This document shows, piece after piece, positions 54,221-63,181 of a stretch of DNA of 64,000 nucleotides; the stretch's first letter is position 1, and each line of letters opens with the position of its first letter. The notes below the pieces were generated by a model. It saw only the letters and a list, made by a program, of their open reading frames with translations. It was not told where the DNA came from and made no database searches. Location of the stretch: contig NZ_RQVQ01000006.1 in assembly GCF_003865405.1 (NCBI RefSeq), positions 61,066 to 125,065 of the forward strand. Reading direction: 5' to 3'. The position numbers and the translations under genes were made by a program. Origin of the DNA: Paenimyroides tangerinum (GTDB lineage: Bacteria > Bacteroidota > Bacteroidia > Flavobacteriales > Flavobacteriaceae).

Positions 54221-54250
54221 CAAAGTTAATTAATTAAATTTGTTTTCCAA
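54221..54250 (-). promoter_or_regulatory. greA promoter
   Basis: On the minus strand TTG (54250-54248), exactly 19 nt, TAACTTTG (54228-54221). It overlaps the divergent -7 box of the neighbouring gene. Confidence 0.75.
54235..54242 (+). promoter_or_regulatory. -7 box of the Rieske-like lipoprotein gene
   Basis: TAAATTTG on the plus strand, 18 nt before ATG 54261; it lies inside the spacer of the divergent greA promoter, so the two promoters may exclude each other. Confidence 0.4.
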
Positions 54251-54260
54251 ATCTTTAATC

Positions 54261-54674
54261 ATGAAAAAGCTAATTCTTTTCTTTTCAGTAGCTTTATTAA
54301 TTATAAGTTGTTCGAAAGATGATGTCCGTACAAGAAATCCGTTCCTACCAGATTATGCTGTAAACTTTCAAATTAATATGAATTTACCTTCATATACACA
54401 ATTGCAATACCCAGGAAATGCCATGATAATTTATGGTTATGGAATCAATGGAATTATTGTTTTGAACACAGGTTCTGGTTATATTGCTTATGAAGCAACG
54501 TGTTCTAACCATGAAATTTTAGGCTGTTCTGCGTTAACTTTGAATGGCGTTGAAGCAAGTTGTGGTTGCGACGAATTAGTTTATAATTTGTATCTAGGAA
54601 TTGCAGATGCTCCTTATCCATTGAAACCGTATCGTGTCGTTACAAACGGTTCGATGTTGACTATTTATAATTAA
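54261..54674 (+). CDS. Rieske-fold-like lipoprotein with degenerate cluster ligands
   Basis: A 137-residue protein from ATG 54261 with lipobox (IISC, Cys near residue 16). The C-terminal half has the layout of a Rieske domain: YEATCSNHE, a second Cys, ASCGCDELVYNL and a final YPLKPYRVV strand. The canonical C-x-H...C-x-x-H is not kept: a C-x-x-H is first and C-x-C second, so 2Fe-2S binding is doubtful. It lies divergently from greA. Function unknown. Confidence 0.7.
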   Translation: MKKLILFFSVALLIISCSKDDVRTRNPFLPDYAVNFQINMNLPSYTQLQYPGNAMIIYGYGINGIIVLNTGSGYIAYEATCSNHEILGCSALTLNGVEASCGCDELVYNLYLGIADAPYPLKPYRVVTNGSMLTIYN

Positions 54675-54681
54675 GGCAAAT

Positions 54682-54712
54682 AAAAAATCCAACTGTGAAG
54701 TTGGATTTTTTA
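54682..54712. terminator. Bidirectional terminator between lipoprotein and TonB receptor genes
   Basis: The arms AAAAATCCAACT and AGTTGGATTTTT flank a GTGA loop. Confidence 0.85.
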
Positions 54713-54716
54713 TAGT

Positions 54717-56894
54717 TTAAAATTTCAATGAAATTCCACCTAAAATATTAAACATAGCTTGTGGATAATATCCTGCACCTTCAATTGTCTTTGTTGTGTT
54801 AGGATTACTCCAATTATCATCATAAGTGTAATAATATCCGTTTGAAATATATTTTACATTAAAGATGTTGTTTACCATCAAATTGAAATCAATTGAAGAA
54901 AACCATTTTTTAGTTTTTAGACTATAATTGAATACCAAATCATTTGTGAAATATGAATCAAGTTTTGAATAATCAGAATCGGTATTTCCCATATATTGTT
55001 CACCAACAAATTTGGTTAATAAGCTAATTGAAAAATCTTCTTTTACTAAATAAGTAAACGCATTCGAAGCAACTAAGTTTGGAGAAAAAGCAATGTTTGT
55101 ATTTCCTAAGTTTTGAACTTCACCGTCGATATGTGCTTTAAAATCGATATTCTTGTTTGAGCTTAAAGTAATGCTTGGTGCCCAAATAAATTTATTGGTA
55201 ATCGCCCAAGATCCGTCAATTTCAATTCCCAAACGATAACTGTCTCCGCTGTTTTCACGCATTGGTGCGCCAACATCATTTAATGCGCCCGTTAAAACCA
55301 ATTGATTTTTATAGCGCATATAATATCCGTTTATATTTACTTGAAGTTTTTCGTTGCTTAATTTCCAACCCAATTCAAAATCGTTTAAACGTTCTGGTTT
55401 TGGAGCTCCAGATTTATAATCGGTTCGGTTTGGTTCGCGATTCGCTCTAGCAAAAGAGAAATACGTTTGCTGACTTTCGTTAATCAAATAGGTTAAACCT
55501 GCTTTCGGATTGAAGAAATTAAACGTGTCATCAACAAATCCAGTTTCTTCTCCATTAGCTTTGTAATGTACATTTCGCAATTGTAAATCACCAAATAAAA
55601 TCCATTTATCCTTTAACGTATAAGTTGCTTTAGCAAATATATTAGCATCTGTTTTTGTTGCTTGGTCAAAATAATATTGTTGCTCATAGCTGTATTTGAC
55701 AGGCGCATCAACCCAAAGAATTTTTCCATAATGATCACCTTCATACTTATTTGCAGCTCCTCCAAAGATGAAATCTAAATTTCCTTTTCTATAATTTGAA
55801 GAAAATGTAAAGCCATAAAAATTATTCTTTAAGAATTTCTGTCTGATGATGTCCGATTTAGAAACTTCCTTATTATCAACAAAAGCATTTTCTAAACCGT
55901 AATCCGCTAAATTTTGGTTGACTTTATAATTTTCGTAATATCCAATTCCGGTGGTTAAATGCAATGCAAAATTGGTGTTCCAATGTGTGTTCCAACGTTG
56001 ATTCCAATGCAATTGATAATGATTCTGATCGTAATTATCGTTTTCATTATCATAAAAGCGAATGTTTCCTTGAGCATCGATATATTCGCCCGAAGTATTA
56101 TACGTTCTGTCGTTTTCAAGTTTGTCTTTGTCTTCTAAACCGTTCCATGCCTGATACGTTTTCTGTGTTCCACCAAATGCCAAAGCTTTAATTAAGGTTT
56201 TGCCATCAATAAAAGCACCTTGTAAAAAATACGATTTTAAATCTGATTTCGCACGATCTATATAACCATCAGAATTGATATTTGATAACCTTCCTGAAAT
56301 TTCAAAAGCGTTATTCATTAATCCAGTAGAAAATTTAACGGTATGTTTTCGCGTATTATAACTTCCAAAAGAATTTGAAATTTCGCCTGAACTTTTTTCA
56401 GAGAATGCATCGGTTAATAAATTTAAACTCGCACCGAAAGCTCCAGATCCATTGGTTGATGTTCCAACACCGCGTTGCAATTGCAGGTTTTCTAACGAAG
56501 ATGCAAAGTCGGGCATATTTACCCAAAAAGAACCGTGTGATTCAGAATCGTTATACGGAATTCCGTTTAAAGTCACATTAACTTGAGTTGCATCGCTTCC
56601 GCGGACGCGAATTCCAGTGTAACCAACTCCATTTCCTGCATCGGTTGTTGTAACTACAGAAGGCATAAAATTCATTAAAACCGGAATGTCTTGACCTAGG
56701 TTTTTCTTAGCGATTTCTTCTTTAGATAAATTAGAAAAAGCCATTGGTGTTTTCTTGTTGGCACGAACGGCCTGAATTAAAACTTCATCTAAAGTTTCAT
56801 AAGAAACCGAATCTTTAGGTTGTTCGGTTTGAGCATTAACATTTGCGGATAATAAAGTTCCAGTAAGTGTAAATAACAAAAAGTTTGTTTTCAT
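54717..56894 (-). CDS. TonB-dependent outer-membrane receptor, TPP-riboswitch controlled (probable thiamine uptake)
   Basis: A 725-residue beta-barrel receptor. A signal peptide (ANVNAQ) is followed by the TonB box region and a plug domain (IPVLMNFMPSVVTTTDAGNGVGYTGIRVRGSD, GVGTSTNGSGAFGASLNLLT). The barrel ends in NILGGISLKF with C-terminal Phe. A thiamine pyrophosphate riboswitch lies in its 5' leader, so the ligand is most likely thiamine or a precursor (known pattern; substrate not proven here). No inner-membrane transporter (e.g. PnuT) follows it in this window. Confidence 0.92.
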   Translation of the reverse strand: MKTNFLLFTLTGTLLSANVNAQTEQPKDSVSYETLDEVLIQAVRANKKTPMAFSNLSKEEIAKKNLGQDIPVLMNFMPSVVTTTDAGNGVGYTGIRVRGSDATQVNVTLNGIPYNDSESHGSFWVNMPDFASSLENLQLQRGVGTSTNGSGAFGASLNLLTDAFSEKSSGEISNSFGSYNTRKHTVKFSTGLMNNAFEISGRLSNINSDGYIDRAKSDLKSYFLQGAFIDGKTLIKALAFGGTQKTYQAWNGLEDKDKLENDRTYNTSGEYIDAQGNIRFYDNENDNYDQNHYQLHWNQRWNTHWNTNFALHLTTGIGYYENYKVNQNLADYGLENAFVDNKEVSKSDIIRQKFLKNNFYGFTFSSNYRKGNLDFIFGGAANKYEGDHYGKILWVDAPVKYSYEQQYYFDQATKTDANIFAKATYTLKDKWILFGDLQLRNVHYKANGEETGFVDDTFNFFNPKAGLTYLINESQQTYFSFARANREPNRTDYKSGAPKPERLNDFELGWKLSNEKLQVNINGYYMRYKNQLVLTGALNDVGAPMRENSGDSYRLGIEIDGSWAITNKFIWAPSITLSSNKNIDFKAHIDGEVQNLGNTNIAFSPNLVASNAFTYLVKEDFSISLLTKFVGEQYMGNTDSDYSKLDSYFTNDLVFNYSLKTKKWFSSIDFNLMVNNIFNVKYISNGYYYTYDDNWSNPNTTKTIEGAGYYPQAMFNILGGISLKF

Positions 56895-56989
56895 TCGTAA
56901 AAATTCTTTTACAAATAAAAGGGGCGTTATTTTGTTTGATTAATAATATAGATATATAAATATGCGACCTTTCGCGTGCACTCGAAAAG

Positions 56990-57070
56990 TCTGTAATTTC
57001 CCTTGGCAGCATTACCTGCCCAGGTTCATTGGGTATGATCTCAGCCGTAATTGGCACCCCTTTGAGACGT
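56990..57070 (-). promoter_or_regulatory. TPP riboswitch (THI element)
   Basis: Read on the minus strand: GGGGTGCC, then GGCTGAGATCATACCC, then GAACCTGGGCAGGTAATGC and AAGGGAA, which are the conserved THI-box blocks in the right order. It ends about 95 nt before the TonB receptor start. High TPP should reduce expression. Confidence 0.95.
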
Positions 57071-57123
57071 GGCAAATATAATTCTTTTTTTATAAGAACA
57101 GTAGTTGTTTTGTAAATATTAAA

Positions 57124-57291
57124 TTAGGCTACTTTTCGTTTTCTTAATCTGAAATATATTATCCATAAAGCTATTGGAGTCATAATGTATTTAAAAATAT
57201 CAGTTCCTAAAAAATAGTCAATGATTGCACCAATTCCACCGAGTGCAATTACCACAAAAAACATAATTAAGTATTTGAAAAATGGTAACAT
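57124..57291 (-). CDS. Small two-helix membrane protein
   Basis: A 55-residue ORF (MLPFFKYLIMFFVVIALGGI...) with two hydrophobic helices and a basic end RLRKRKVA. It is below common gene-length cut-offs. It lies 21 nt after the 57313-57732 membrane protein gene on the same strand and may be cotranscribed. The sequence has a good Bacteroidota-like composition, but coding status rests on context only. Confidence 0.5.
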   Translation of the reverse strand: MLPFFKYLIMFFVVIALGGIGAIIDYFLGTDIFKYIMTPIALWIIYFRLRKRKVA

Positions 57292-57312
57292 AGATTTTGT
57301 TATTTTAAAAGT

Positions 57313-57732
57313 TTAAAACCATTTTTTGATTTTATTTCTTAGTTCATATAAATTGATTTTATGAACACAGAATGTTAAAATTATAAAAAATATTGAATAA
57401 ATACCAGGAAAAACAAATGATTTTAAATCTGAATAAAAATTTTGAGTAGTCATCAAAAAAGATAAAAATATAAACACAGTTCCAAATGAACTCATGGTTG
57501 TTTTGTTCCACCAATTATGTTTTTGAAAATAATAATTAAAAACCAATAAAAGTAATAGCATTGGAATAGCAAATAAAATTCCAATTATTATAAATAAAAA
57601 GTAAGCAGTGAAAAAATCTTTGATTTCAAACCGTGTGGCTTCAGTGGATATTAAAAGAAATGTAATTATAATTATCGGACTTAACATCAAAGTTCCAAAC
57701 CAAGCAAACGTAATTCTCATGTCATTTTTCAT
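57313..57732 (-). CDS. Hypothetical four-helix membrane protein
   Basis: A 139-residue protein with four transmembrane helices and short charged ends (MKNDMRITFAWFGTLML at the start, NLYELRNKIKKWF at the end). No family recognised. It begins 4 nt after arfB, so it probably belongs to the PPTase-arfB transcript. Confidence 0.65.
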   Translation of the reverse strand: MKNDMRITFAWFGTLMLSPIIIITFLLISTEATRFEIKDFFTAYFLFIIIGILFAIPMLLLLLVFNYYFQKHNWWNKTTMSSFGTVFIFLSFLMTTQNFYSDLKSFVFPGIYSIFFIILTFCVHKINLYELRNKIKKWF

Positions 57733-57736
57733 TATT

Positions 57737-58135
57737 CTAAAACTTAAAATTTCTATTTTGCTTTTTCTCCGAATTAACTTTCTTATCGTTTAATCGTTTA
57801 CGAATTACCGATTTTGGAATTTTAGTCGCAATACGTTTTTTGGCAACAATCAATGCATTTTCTAATAAATAGAAAAAACGTTTGGTTACGAGTTCTTTGT
57901 TTTTAAGTTGACTTCGAGTTTCGTCACATTCTAAAATTAAAATTCCTTCTTTATTAATTCGGTTAGCTAATTTTTCACGAATAAGGATTAACTGATTTTC
58001 GGATAACCCCGAACTGGTTATGCTGTTCCAATTTAAAATAACTTTGGTTGAAACCTTATTCACGTTTTGCCCGCCAGCACCCGAACTTCGAACGGCTTTA
58101 AAATCTAATTCGGTATGTAATTGTGTTTTATTCAT
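57737..58135 (-). CDS. arfB: Peptidyl-tRNA hydrolase ArfB-like ribosome rescue factor
   Basis: A 132-residue protein with the release-factor GGQ loop (VRSSGAGGQNVNKVSTKVIL) near the N-terminus and a basic C-terminal tail (IRKRLNDKKVNSEKKQNRNF) that in ArfB enters the empty mRNA channel. It should free ribosomes stalled without a stop codon. The length fits ArfB and not RF1/RF2. It overlaps the end of the PPTase gene by 8 bp. Confidence 0.92.
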   Translation of the reverse strand: MNKTQLHTELDFKAVRSSGAGGQNVNKVSTKVILNWNSITSSGLSENQLILIREKLANRINKEGILILECDETRSQLKNKELVTKRFFYLLENALIVAKKRIATKIPKSVIRKRLNDKKVNSEKKQNRNFKF

Positions 58136-58766
58136 TGTTTTCTAATCCATAAACTAAAGTGTAATTTTCAAAACTCTCAAAATGCAAATGGAAATTTTTG
58201 TTGAAATTTAATTGCTTTGAATCAATATGAGCCGTAAGTATTTCAGAATTCAAATTGAATGGATACACGTGCATATCTTGTTTAAAACTCAAACTTCGTG
58301 AATTACACATTTTATATAAAGCTTCTTTGGCGCCCCAAATTACACTTAACTGCTCAATGTATTGATTTTGTTTATCTAAATAATCAAATTCAGAATCGAT
58401 AAATTTATCAGCAATTCGAATAATCTTTTCACGATTCATTTCTAAATCAATTCCAACATTTTCATTACTTATAATAATTGCCGAAAACCCAAACGAATGC
58501 GTGATTGAAATGTGTTTTCCGTCTTTTAAATTCGGTTTGCCGTTTTCATCATAAATCAAATCAAAATCAGAATATCCAGCTTGTTTCAATAAATGTCGAA
58601 CACTCAAAAATCCGCACTGATGGGTTTTAGAAAGCATTTTTTCTAATCGTGCTAAACTAACATCTCTAAGCGGAGTTTCTTTAAATATGGTGTCAAAATC
58701 TTCAGTGATTTTCCAAACGTAAATATTGGTTGAATTATTTAGTTCAATTTTTTTGTAAAAAGGCAT
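58128..58766 (-). CDS. 4'-phosphopantetheinyl transferase superfamily protein
   Basis: A 212-residue Sfp-type transferase. It has ISITHSFGFSAIII (substrate/CoA region), the metal motif VGIDLEM and the catalytic WGAKEALYKM. It attaches phosphopantetheine to a carrier protein (ACP or a secondary-metabolite carrier). Length and motifs fit the Sfp/Gsp class. First gene of the minus-strand group with arfB. Confidence 0.9.
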   Translation of the reverse strand: MPFYKKIELNNSTNIYVWKITEDFDTIFKETPLRDVSLARLEKMLSKTHQCGFLSVRHLLKQAGYSDFDLIYDENGKPNLKDGKHISITHSFGFSAIIISNENVGIDLEMNREKIIRIADKFIDSEFDYLDKQNQYIEQLSVIWGAKEALYKMCNSRSLSFKQDMHVYPFNLNSEILTAHIDSKQLNFNKNFHLHFESFENYTLVYGLENNE

Positions 58767-58847
58767 TGTTTTGTTGACTTTGTTGAATGTTAAATCTCTT
58801 AACGCTTTATTAAGAATCTAATTTAGTGCAATTAAAAAGGAATTCAC

Positions 58848-58855
58848 TAAATTTG
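58848..58855 (+). promoter_or_regulatory. -7 box of ahcY
   Basis: TAAATTTG, 35 nt before the ahcY start. No TTG lies at the expected -33 position. Confidence 0.4.
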
Positions 58856-58890
58856 CTTAAAATTTTGTTTACACAAATATAAGATAAACT

Positions 58891-60207
58891 ATGAATAAAG
58901 AAGTAATTCCTTACGTTCCTTATAAAGTTAAAGATATTTCATTAGCTGCTTGGGGAAGAAAAGAAATCGAATTAGCTGAAGCTGAAATGCCAGGTTTAAT
59001 GGCTTTAAGAGCTGAATATAAAGATGAGCAACCTTTAAAAGGAGCTCGTATTGCTGGATGTTTACACATGACGATTCAGACAGCAGTTTTAATTGAAACA
59101 TTAAAAGCTTTAGGAGCTGAGGTAACTTGGTCTTCTTGTAATATTTTCTCAACTCAAGACCAAGCTGCTGCAGCAATTGCTGAAGCAGGAATTCAAGTTT
59201 ATGCTTGGAAAGGTTTAGATGAAGAATCTTTTGATTGGTGTATTGAACAAACTTTGTTCTTCGGTGAAGACCGTCAGCCATTAAACATGATTTTAGATGA
59301 TGGTGGAGATTTAACAAATATGGTTATTGACCGTTATCCAGAATTAGTTGCTGGAATCAAAGGATTATCTGAAGAAACTACAACTGGAGTTCACCGTTTA
59401 TACGAGCGCGTTAAAGCTGGAACTTTACCAATGCCTGCAATCAATGTAAATGATTCTGTTACAAAATCTAAATTCGATAACAAATACGGATGTAAAGAAT
59501 CTGCTGTAGATGCAATTCGTCGTGCTACAGATTTAATGTTAGCTGGAAAACGTGTTGTTGTTTGTGGATACGGTGACGTAGGAAAAGGAACTGCTGCTTC
59601 TTTCCGTGGAGCTGGTTCTATTGTAACAGTTACAGAAATTGATCCAATTTGTGCTTTACAAGCTGCAATGGACGGTTTCGAAGTTAAAAAATTAGATACT
59701 GTTGTTGGAAATGCTGATATCATCATCACAACTACAGGAAATAAAGATATCGTTGTTGGTCGTCACTTCGAGAAAATGAAAGACAAAACCGTTGTTTGTA
59801 ACATCGGTCACTTCGATAATGAAATCGATATGGCTTGGTTAAACGCAACTTACGGAGCTTCTAAAAAAGAAGTTAAACCACAAGTTGATATTTACAATGT
59901 AAACGGAAAAGATATCATTATCTTAGCTGAAGGACGTTTAGTAAACTTAGGTTGTGCTACAGGTCACCCATCTTTTGTAATGTCGAATTCATTTACTAAC
60001 CAAACATTAGCTCAAATTGAATTATGGAAAAATTCGGCTAATTATGAGAATGATGTTTATATGTTACCAAAACATTTAGATGAAAAAGTTGCTGCTTTAC
60101 ACTTAGCTAAATTAGGTGTTGAATTAGAAACTTTATCTGAAGGACAAGCTGCATATATTGGAGTTGAGGTTCAAGGACCATTCAAACCAGAATATTACAG
60201 ATACTAA
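58891..60207 (+). CDS. ahcY: Adenosylhomocysteinase
   Basis: A 438-residue NAD-dependent enzyme that splits S-adenosylhomocysteine into adenosine and homocysteine. Signatures: [16 protein letters not shown], the NAD-binding [18 protein letters not shown] near residue 225, [11 protein letters not shown] and the C-terminal [10 protein letters not shown]. Full length. A strong terminator follows. It recycles the product of AdoMet-dependent methylations, including any carried out by the methyltransferase domain encoded at 61092 (contextual inference). Confidence 0.97.
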   Translation: MNKEVIPYVPYKVKDISLAAWGRKEIELAEAEMPGLMALRAEYKDEQPLKGARIAGCLHMTIQTAVLIETLKALGAEVTWSSCNIFSTQDQAAAAIAEAGIQVYAWKGLDEESFDWCIEQTLFFGEDRQPLNMILDDGGDLTNMVIDRYPELVAGIKGLSEETTTGVHRLYERVKAGTLPMPAINVNDSVTKSKFDNKYGCKESAVDAIRRATDLMLAGKRVVVCGYGDVGKGTAASFRGAGSIVTVTEIDPICALQAAMDGFEVKKLDTVVGNADIIITTTGNKDIVVGRHFEKMKDKTVVCNIGHFDNEIDMAWLNATYGASKKEVKPQVDIYNVNGKDIIILAEGRLVNLGCATGHPSFVMSNSFTNQTLAQIELWKNSANYENDVYMLPKHLDEKVAALHLAKLGVELETLSEGQAAYIGVEVQGPFKPEYYRY

Positions 60208-60226
60208 TTTTTAGTTTTAAAATATC

Positions 60227-60256
60227 AAAAGGCAATTCGAAAGAGTTGCCTTTTTT
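60227..60256 (+). terminator. Terminator after ahcY
   Basis: The arms AAAAGGCAATTC and GAGTTGCCTTTT close on a GAAA tetraloop, with a T-run. Confidence 0.85.
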
Positions 60257-60339
60257 GTTTGAGATATTTTTGTAAAAGTGATATTTTGTTAAGAAAGTTA
60301 ATTGAAATATATTTGAAACCTAAAAGTTTTCCAACCACT

Positions 60340-61104
60340 ATGTTTAATCTCAAAAAATACTATTTCGATGGAATCGATAAACAAGGAAATGCTTTAATCT
60401 TGTATTATGCAGAATTAAAATTATTTGGTTTCAAAATTCCTTATTCATCTTTCATTTTGTCTTTAGATGAAACTACAGAAGAAATAAGTAAACTAAGAAA
60501 ATCAATTATTGGTTTAAATAATTCATCATTTTCAAATTCAAGCCTAAAAATTTCTGGAAATTGGGATACTCAATCTCATTCGATTTCTGAGGTTTTATGG
60601 CAAGAAAATAATTCTAAAATCAATTGGAATTGCATCGTTCCCAAAGCTGAATTTGAAGTAGAAATAAATAATCAAATGTTTTCGGGATTGGGTTATTCTG
60701 AGATTTTAGAAATGAATTTTGTTCCGTGGAAAATGCCAATTTCAACTTTAAAATGGGGTAGATTTCTTTCAGAAAACCATACCATTATTTGGATTGAATG
60801 GATTGGAAAACAGCCATTAAAAAAAGTATTTTGGAACGGAAAATTAATTGAAGATGTGGACATCAGTGATAATGAAATACATTTCAAAAATCAAAATACA
60901 AAATTACTCTTTGAAAATCCTATCTCTATCAAAGACGAAAAACTATTGCAAATTGCAGATTCATATCCATTCTTAAAAATATTTTTCAAGAATAAATTTC
61001 TTAATTCTAGAGAAATGAAATTTAAAAGCCAATCAACACTTATAAATCCAGAAAACTCTGAAAATGGTTTTTCGCTTTACGAAACAGTCTTATGGGAAAT
61101 TTAA
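60340..61104 (+). CDS. CrtC/AttH-like lipocalin-fold protein
   Basis: A 254-residue protein from ATG 60340; the frame is open from 60259, but that part lies against the ahcY terminator. Sequence such as ISEVLWQENNSKINWNCIVPK and GLGYSEILEMNFVPWKMPI, followed by LKWGRFLSENHTIIWIEWIG, resembles the AttH/CrtC family (carotenoid 1,2-hydratase-like calycin folds), which binds hydrophobic molecules. No signal peptide. Its last 13 bp overlap the start of the three-domain membrane enzyme, so the two are translationally coupled and probably act on the same lipid-like compound (inference). Confidence 0.65.
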   Translation: MFNLKKYYFDGIDKQGNALILYYAELKLFGFKIPYSSFILSLDETTEEISKLRKSIIGLNNSSFSNSSLKISGNWDTQSHSISEVLWQENNSKINWNCIVPKAEFEVEINNQMFSGLGYSEILEMNFVPWKMPISTLKWGRFLSENHTIIWIEWIGKQPLKKVFWNGKLIEDVDISDNEIHFKNQNTKLLFENPISIKDEKLLQIADSYPFLKIFFKNKFLNSREMKFKSQSTLINPENSENGFSLYETVLWEI

Positions 61105-63023
61105 AAATATTTCTACAAAAATTCATTTACGCATTTGTTTTTTGTGCGATTCTTCCTGTATTTTTAGTTTTCTGGACTTCAAAAACAGAATCATTAATTC
61201 AACTTCCTGTTCCTGATTTTCCAATTCTATCCATCGGATTGTCAATTGTTGGATTTGTTTTGATAATTGGTGCAATGCTTAATCTTTGGTTCAAAGGAAA
61301 AGGTTTGCCAATGAATGGATTTCCTCCAAAAAACTATGTAAGTTCGGGATTGTACGGTTTATTTCATCATCCAATTTATGTCGGAGCTGTTTTTGTTTCA
61401 TTTGGCGTAAGTATGTATTTTCAATCAGCTTCATGCTTTTGGTTGATTTCTCCTATTTTTATTCTTTTGATTTTAGCTTACGTAAATGGATTTGAAAACG
61501 AGATAATTTCTAAAAGTTTTAATCATCAAACGCATAGAACATTTTTTGATTTTCCTGAAAACAATCAAAATAAATTAAGTCTAAAAAATAGATTGTTGCT
61601 TTATGTTTGGATATTTTTGCCTTGGATTTTAATCTACCAAAGTTTCATATTTCTTGGAACTCCTAATGATGCCATTTCCACTAAAATAGTTTTAGATAAT
61701 TTCATTCCTTTTTATGATTTTAGCGTAATTCCTTATATTCTCGCTTATCCAATCATCGGATTGATTCCTTTTTTGATTCAAACCAATCAAGTTTGTCGCA
61801 AATTTATATTTGACACAATTACTGGTATGTGCATCATTTTCTATTGTTATCTAGTTTTTCCTTTTATTGTAGAATATCATTCTATAGATAACGTAAATCA
61901 CTTCACAAATTTGATTATTACGGGAAGAACATTAGATGGAGAAACAGCTGCACTTCCGTCTTTTCATGTTTTTTGGGCTTTGATTTTTTTGAAATATTTT
62001 TCAATTCGATTTCCAAATTTTAAATTCTTAGGTTGGATTATTTCAATTTTAATTATACTAAGTTGTTTGACAACTTTTAATCATACTATTTTAGATGTTC
62101 TTTTTGGAGTTCTTGCTTTTTATATGGTAGATAAACGTATTAAGATTTATCAAAAAGTATTAGCTTTTTGCGAACGAATTTCAAACTCTTGGAAGGAATG
62201 GCGAATAGGAAAAATCAGAATTATTAACCATGGGATTTACGCTGCATTGGGTGGAATTGCTGGATTTTTGATAATGGGAATTTGCTTGCCAGATAATCTT
62301 TATATTATTTATTTAATTGGAATTTCAGGATTTATTGGGGCTGGACTTTGGGCACAATTTGTTGAAGGTTCACCTGCACTTTTACGTCCTTATGGATATT
62401 ACGGAAGTATAATTGGTGTTTTTATTACGATTGTTTTTATAGCCATATTTTCGGATTTTAGCTTTTTTTATTTGCTAGGAATCGCTTCTTTGGCAGCTAG
62501 TCCGATTCAGTTTTTTGGACGTTTTAGATGTTTGGTTCAAGGTTGTTGTCATGGAAAACCAACTACAAATACTTTAGGAATTTGTTTTAATCATCCAAAA
62601 TCAAGAGTGAATAAAATTGCTGGTTGGGCAGGTAAGAATTTGTTTCCAACTCAATTTTATTCTATTGCTTCTAATTTCTTGACTTTTTTCATTTTGATTA
62701 GATTAGTTAGCTTAGGTTTACCTGTTACTTTTATTACAGGAATATATCTTATTTTAAATGGAAGTTTTCGTTTTGTGGAAGAATCTTTAAGAGGAGAACC
62801 TCAAACGCCCTATTTTTCAGGAATGCGAGTTTATCAATGGTTGGCTTTAATCTCTATCGTGGTTGGTATCATTTTTACTTGTTTCGAAAGTGAGCCTTTT
62901 CATCTAGTTGCTATGAATTGGAATTTGGTATTGAATTCATTATTTTATGGTTTCATTATTCTGTTTGCTTATGGTATAGATTTTCCTGAAAGTAACAAAC
63001 GATTTTCAAGATTAACTCAGTAA
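61092..63023 (+). CDS. Three-domain membrane enzyme: ICMT-like methyltransferase, PAP2-like, Lgt-like
   Basis: A 643-residue polytopic protein. Residues about 1-165 look like isoprenylcysteine/phospholipid methyltransferases (KNYVSSGLYGLFHHPIYVG). Residues about 185-355 contain PAP2-type phosphatase elements (AALPSFHVFWALIFLKY and FNHTILDVLFGV), of the kind found in inositolphosphoceramide synthase-like members, without the usual KxxxxxxRP. Residues about 375-625 resemble prolipoprotein diacylglyceryl transferase (RFRCLVQGCCHGKPT, FPTQFYSIASN, NGSFRFVEESLRGEPQTP). It could methylate, dephosphorylate/transfer and acyl- or glyceryl-transfer one lipid. Substrate unknown. Confidence 0.72.
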   Translation: MGNLKIFLQKFIYAFVFCAILPVFLVFWTSKTESLIQLPVPDFPILSIGLSIVGFVLIIGAMLNLWFKGKGLPMNGFPPKNYVSSGLYGLFHHPIYVGAVFVSFGVSMYFQSASCFWLISPIFILLILAYVNGFENEIISKSFNHQTHRTFFDFPENNQNKLSLKNRLLLYVWIFLPWILIYQSFIFLGTPNDAISTKIVLDNFIPFYDFSVIPYILAYPIIGLIPFLIQTNQVCRKFIFDTITGMCIIFYCYLVFPFIVEYHSIDNVNHFTNLIITGRTLDGETAALPSFHVFWALIFLKYFSIRFPNFKFLGWIISILIILSCLTTFNHTILDVLFGVLAFYMVDKRIKIYQKVLAFCERISNSWKEWRIGKIRIINHGIYAALGGIAGFLIMGICLPDNLYIIYLIGISGFIGAGLWAQFVEGSPALLRPYGYYGSIIGVFITIVFIAIFSDFSFFYLLGIASLAASPIQFFGRFRCLVQGCCHGKPTTNTLGICFNHPKSRVNKIAGWAGKNLFPTQFYSIASNFLTFFILIRLVSLGLPVTFITGIYLILNGSFRFVEESLRGEPQTPYFSGMRVYQWLALISIVVGIIFTCFESEPFHLVAMNWNLVLNSLFYGFIILFAYGIDFPESNKRFSRLTQ

Positions 63024-63032
63024 TATGATTTA

Positions 63033-63064
63033 AAGCCGAAAGAATTTCTTTCGGCTTTTTTTTA
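63033..63064 (+). terminator. Terminator after the three-domain membrane enzyme
   Basis: The arms AAAGCCGAAAGAA and TTCTTTCGGCTTT with eight T. Confidence 0.85.
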
Positions 63065-63152
63065 ATTATTAATAATTTGTTTAATTGACCTTTCGAGCTG
63101 TTTTTTTTAAAGTATTATGATTATAATCATCTTTTTAAGTGTTTCAAAGTGT

Positions 63153-63160
63153 TAAATTTG
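63153..63160 (+). promoter_or_regulatory. -7 box of the outer-membrane barrel gene
   Basis: TAAATTTG, 21 nt before ATG 63182. No clear -33 TTG. Confidence 0.35.
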
Positions 63161-63181
63161 GTTAAAATTAAATTGATAATT

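Noticed and set aside
56836..57075. Minus-strand open frame of 79 codons
   Set aside because: It is the TPP riboswitch and receptor leader read as protein.
58928..59729. Antisense open frames within ahcY
   Set aside because: They follow from codon bias of a highly conserved gene and show no protein-like domains.
60259..60339. Longer N-terminus for the CrtC/AttH-like protein
   Set aside because: It starts at a TTG directly against the ahcY terminator and is less plausible than ATG 60340.
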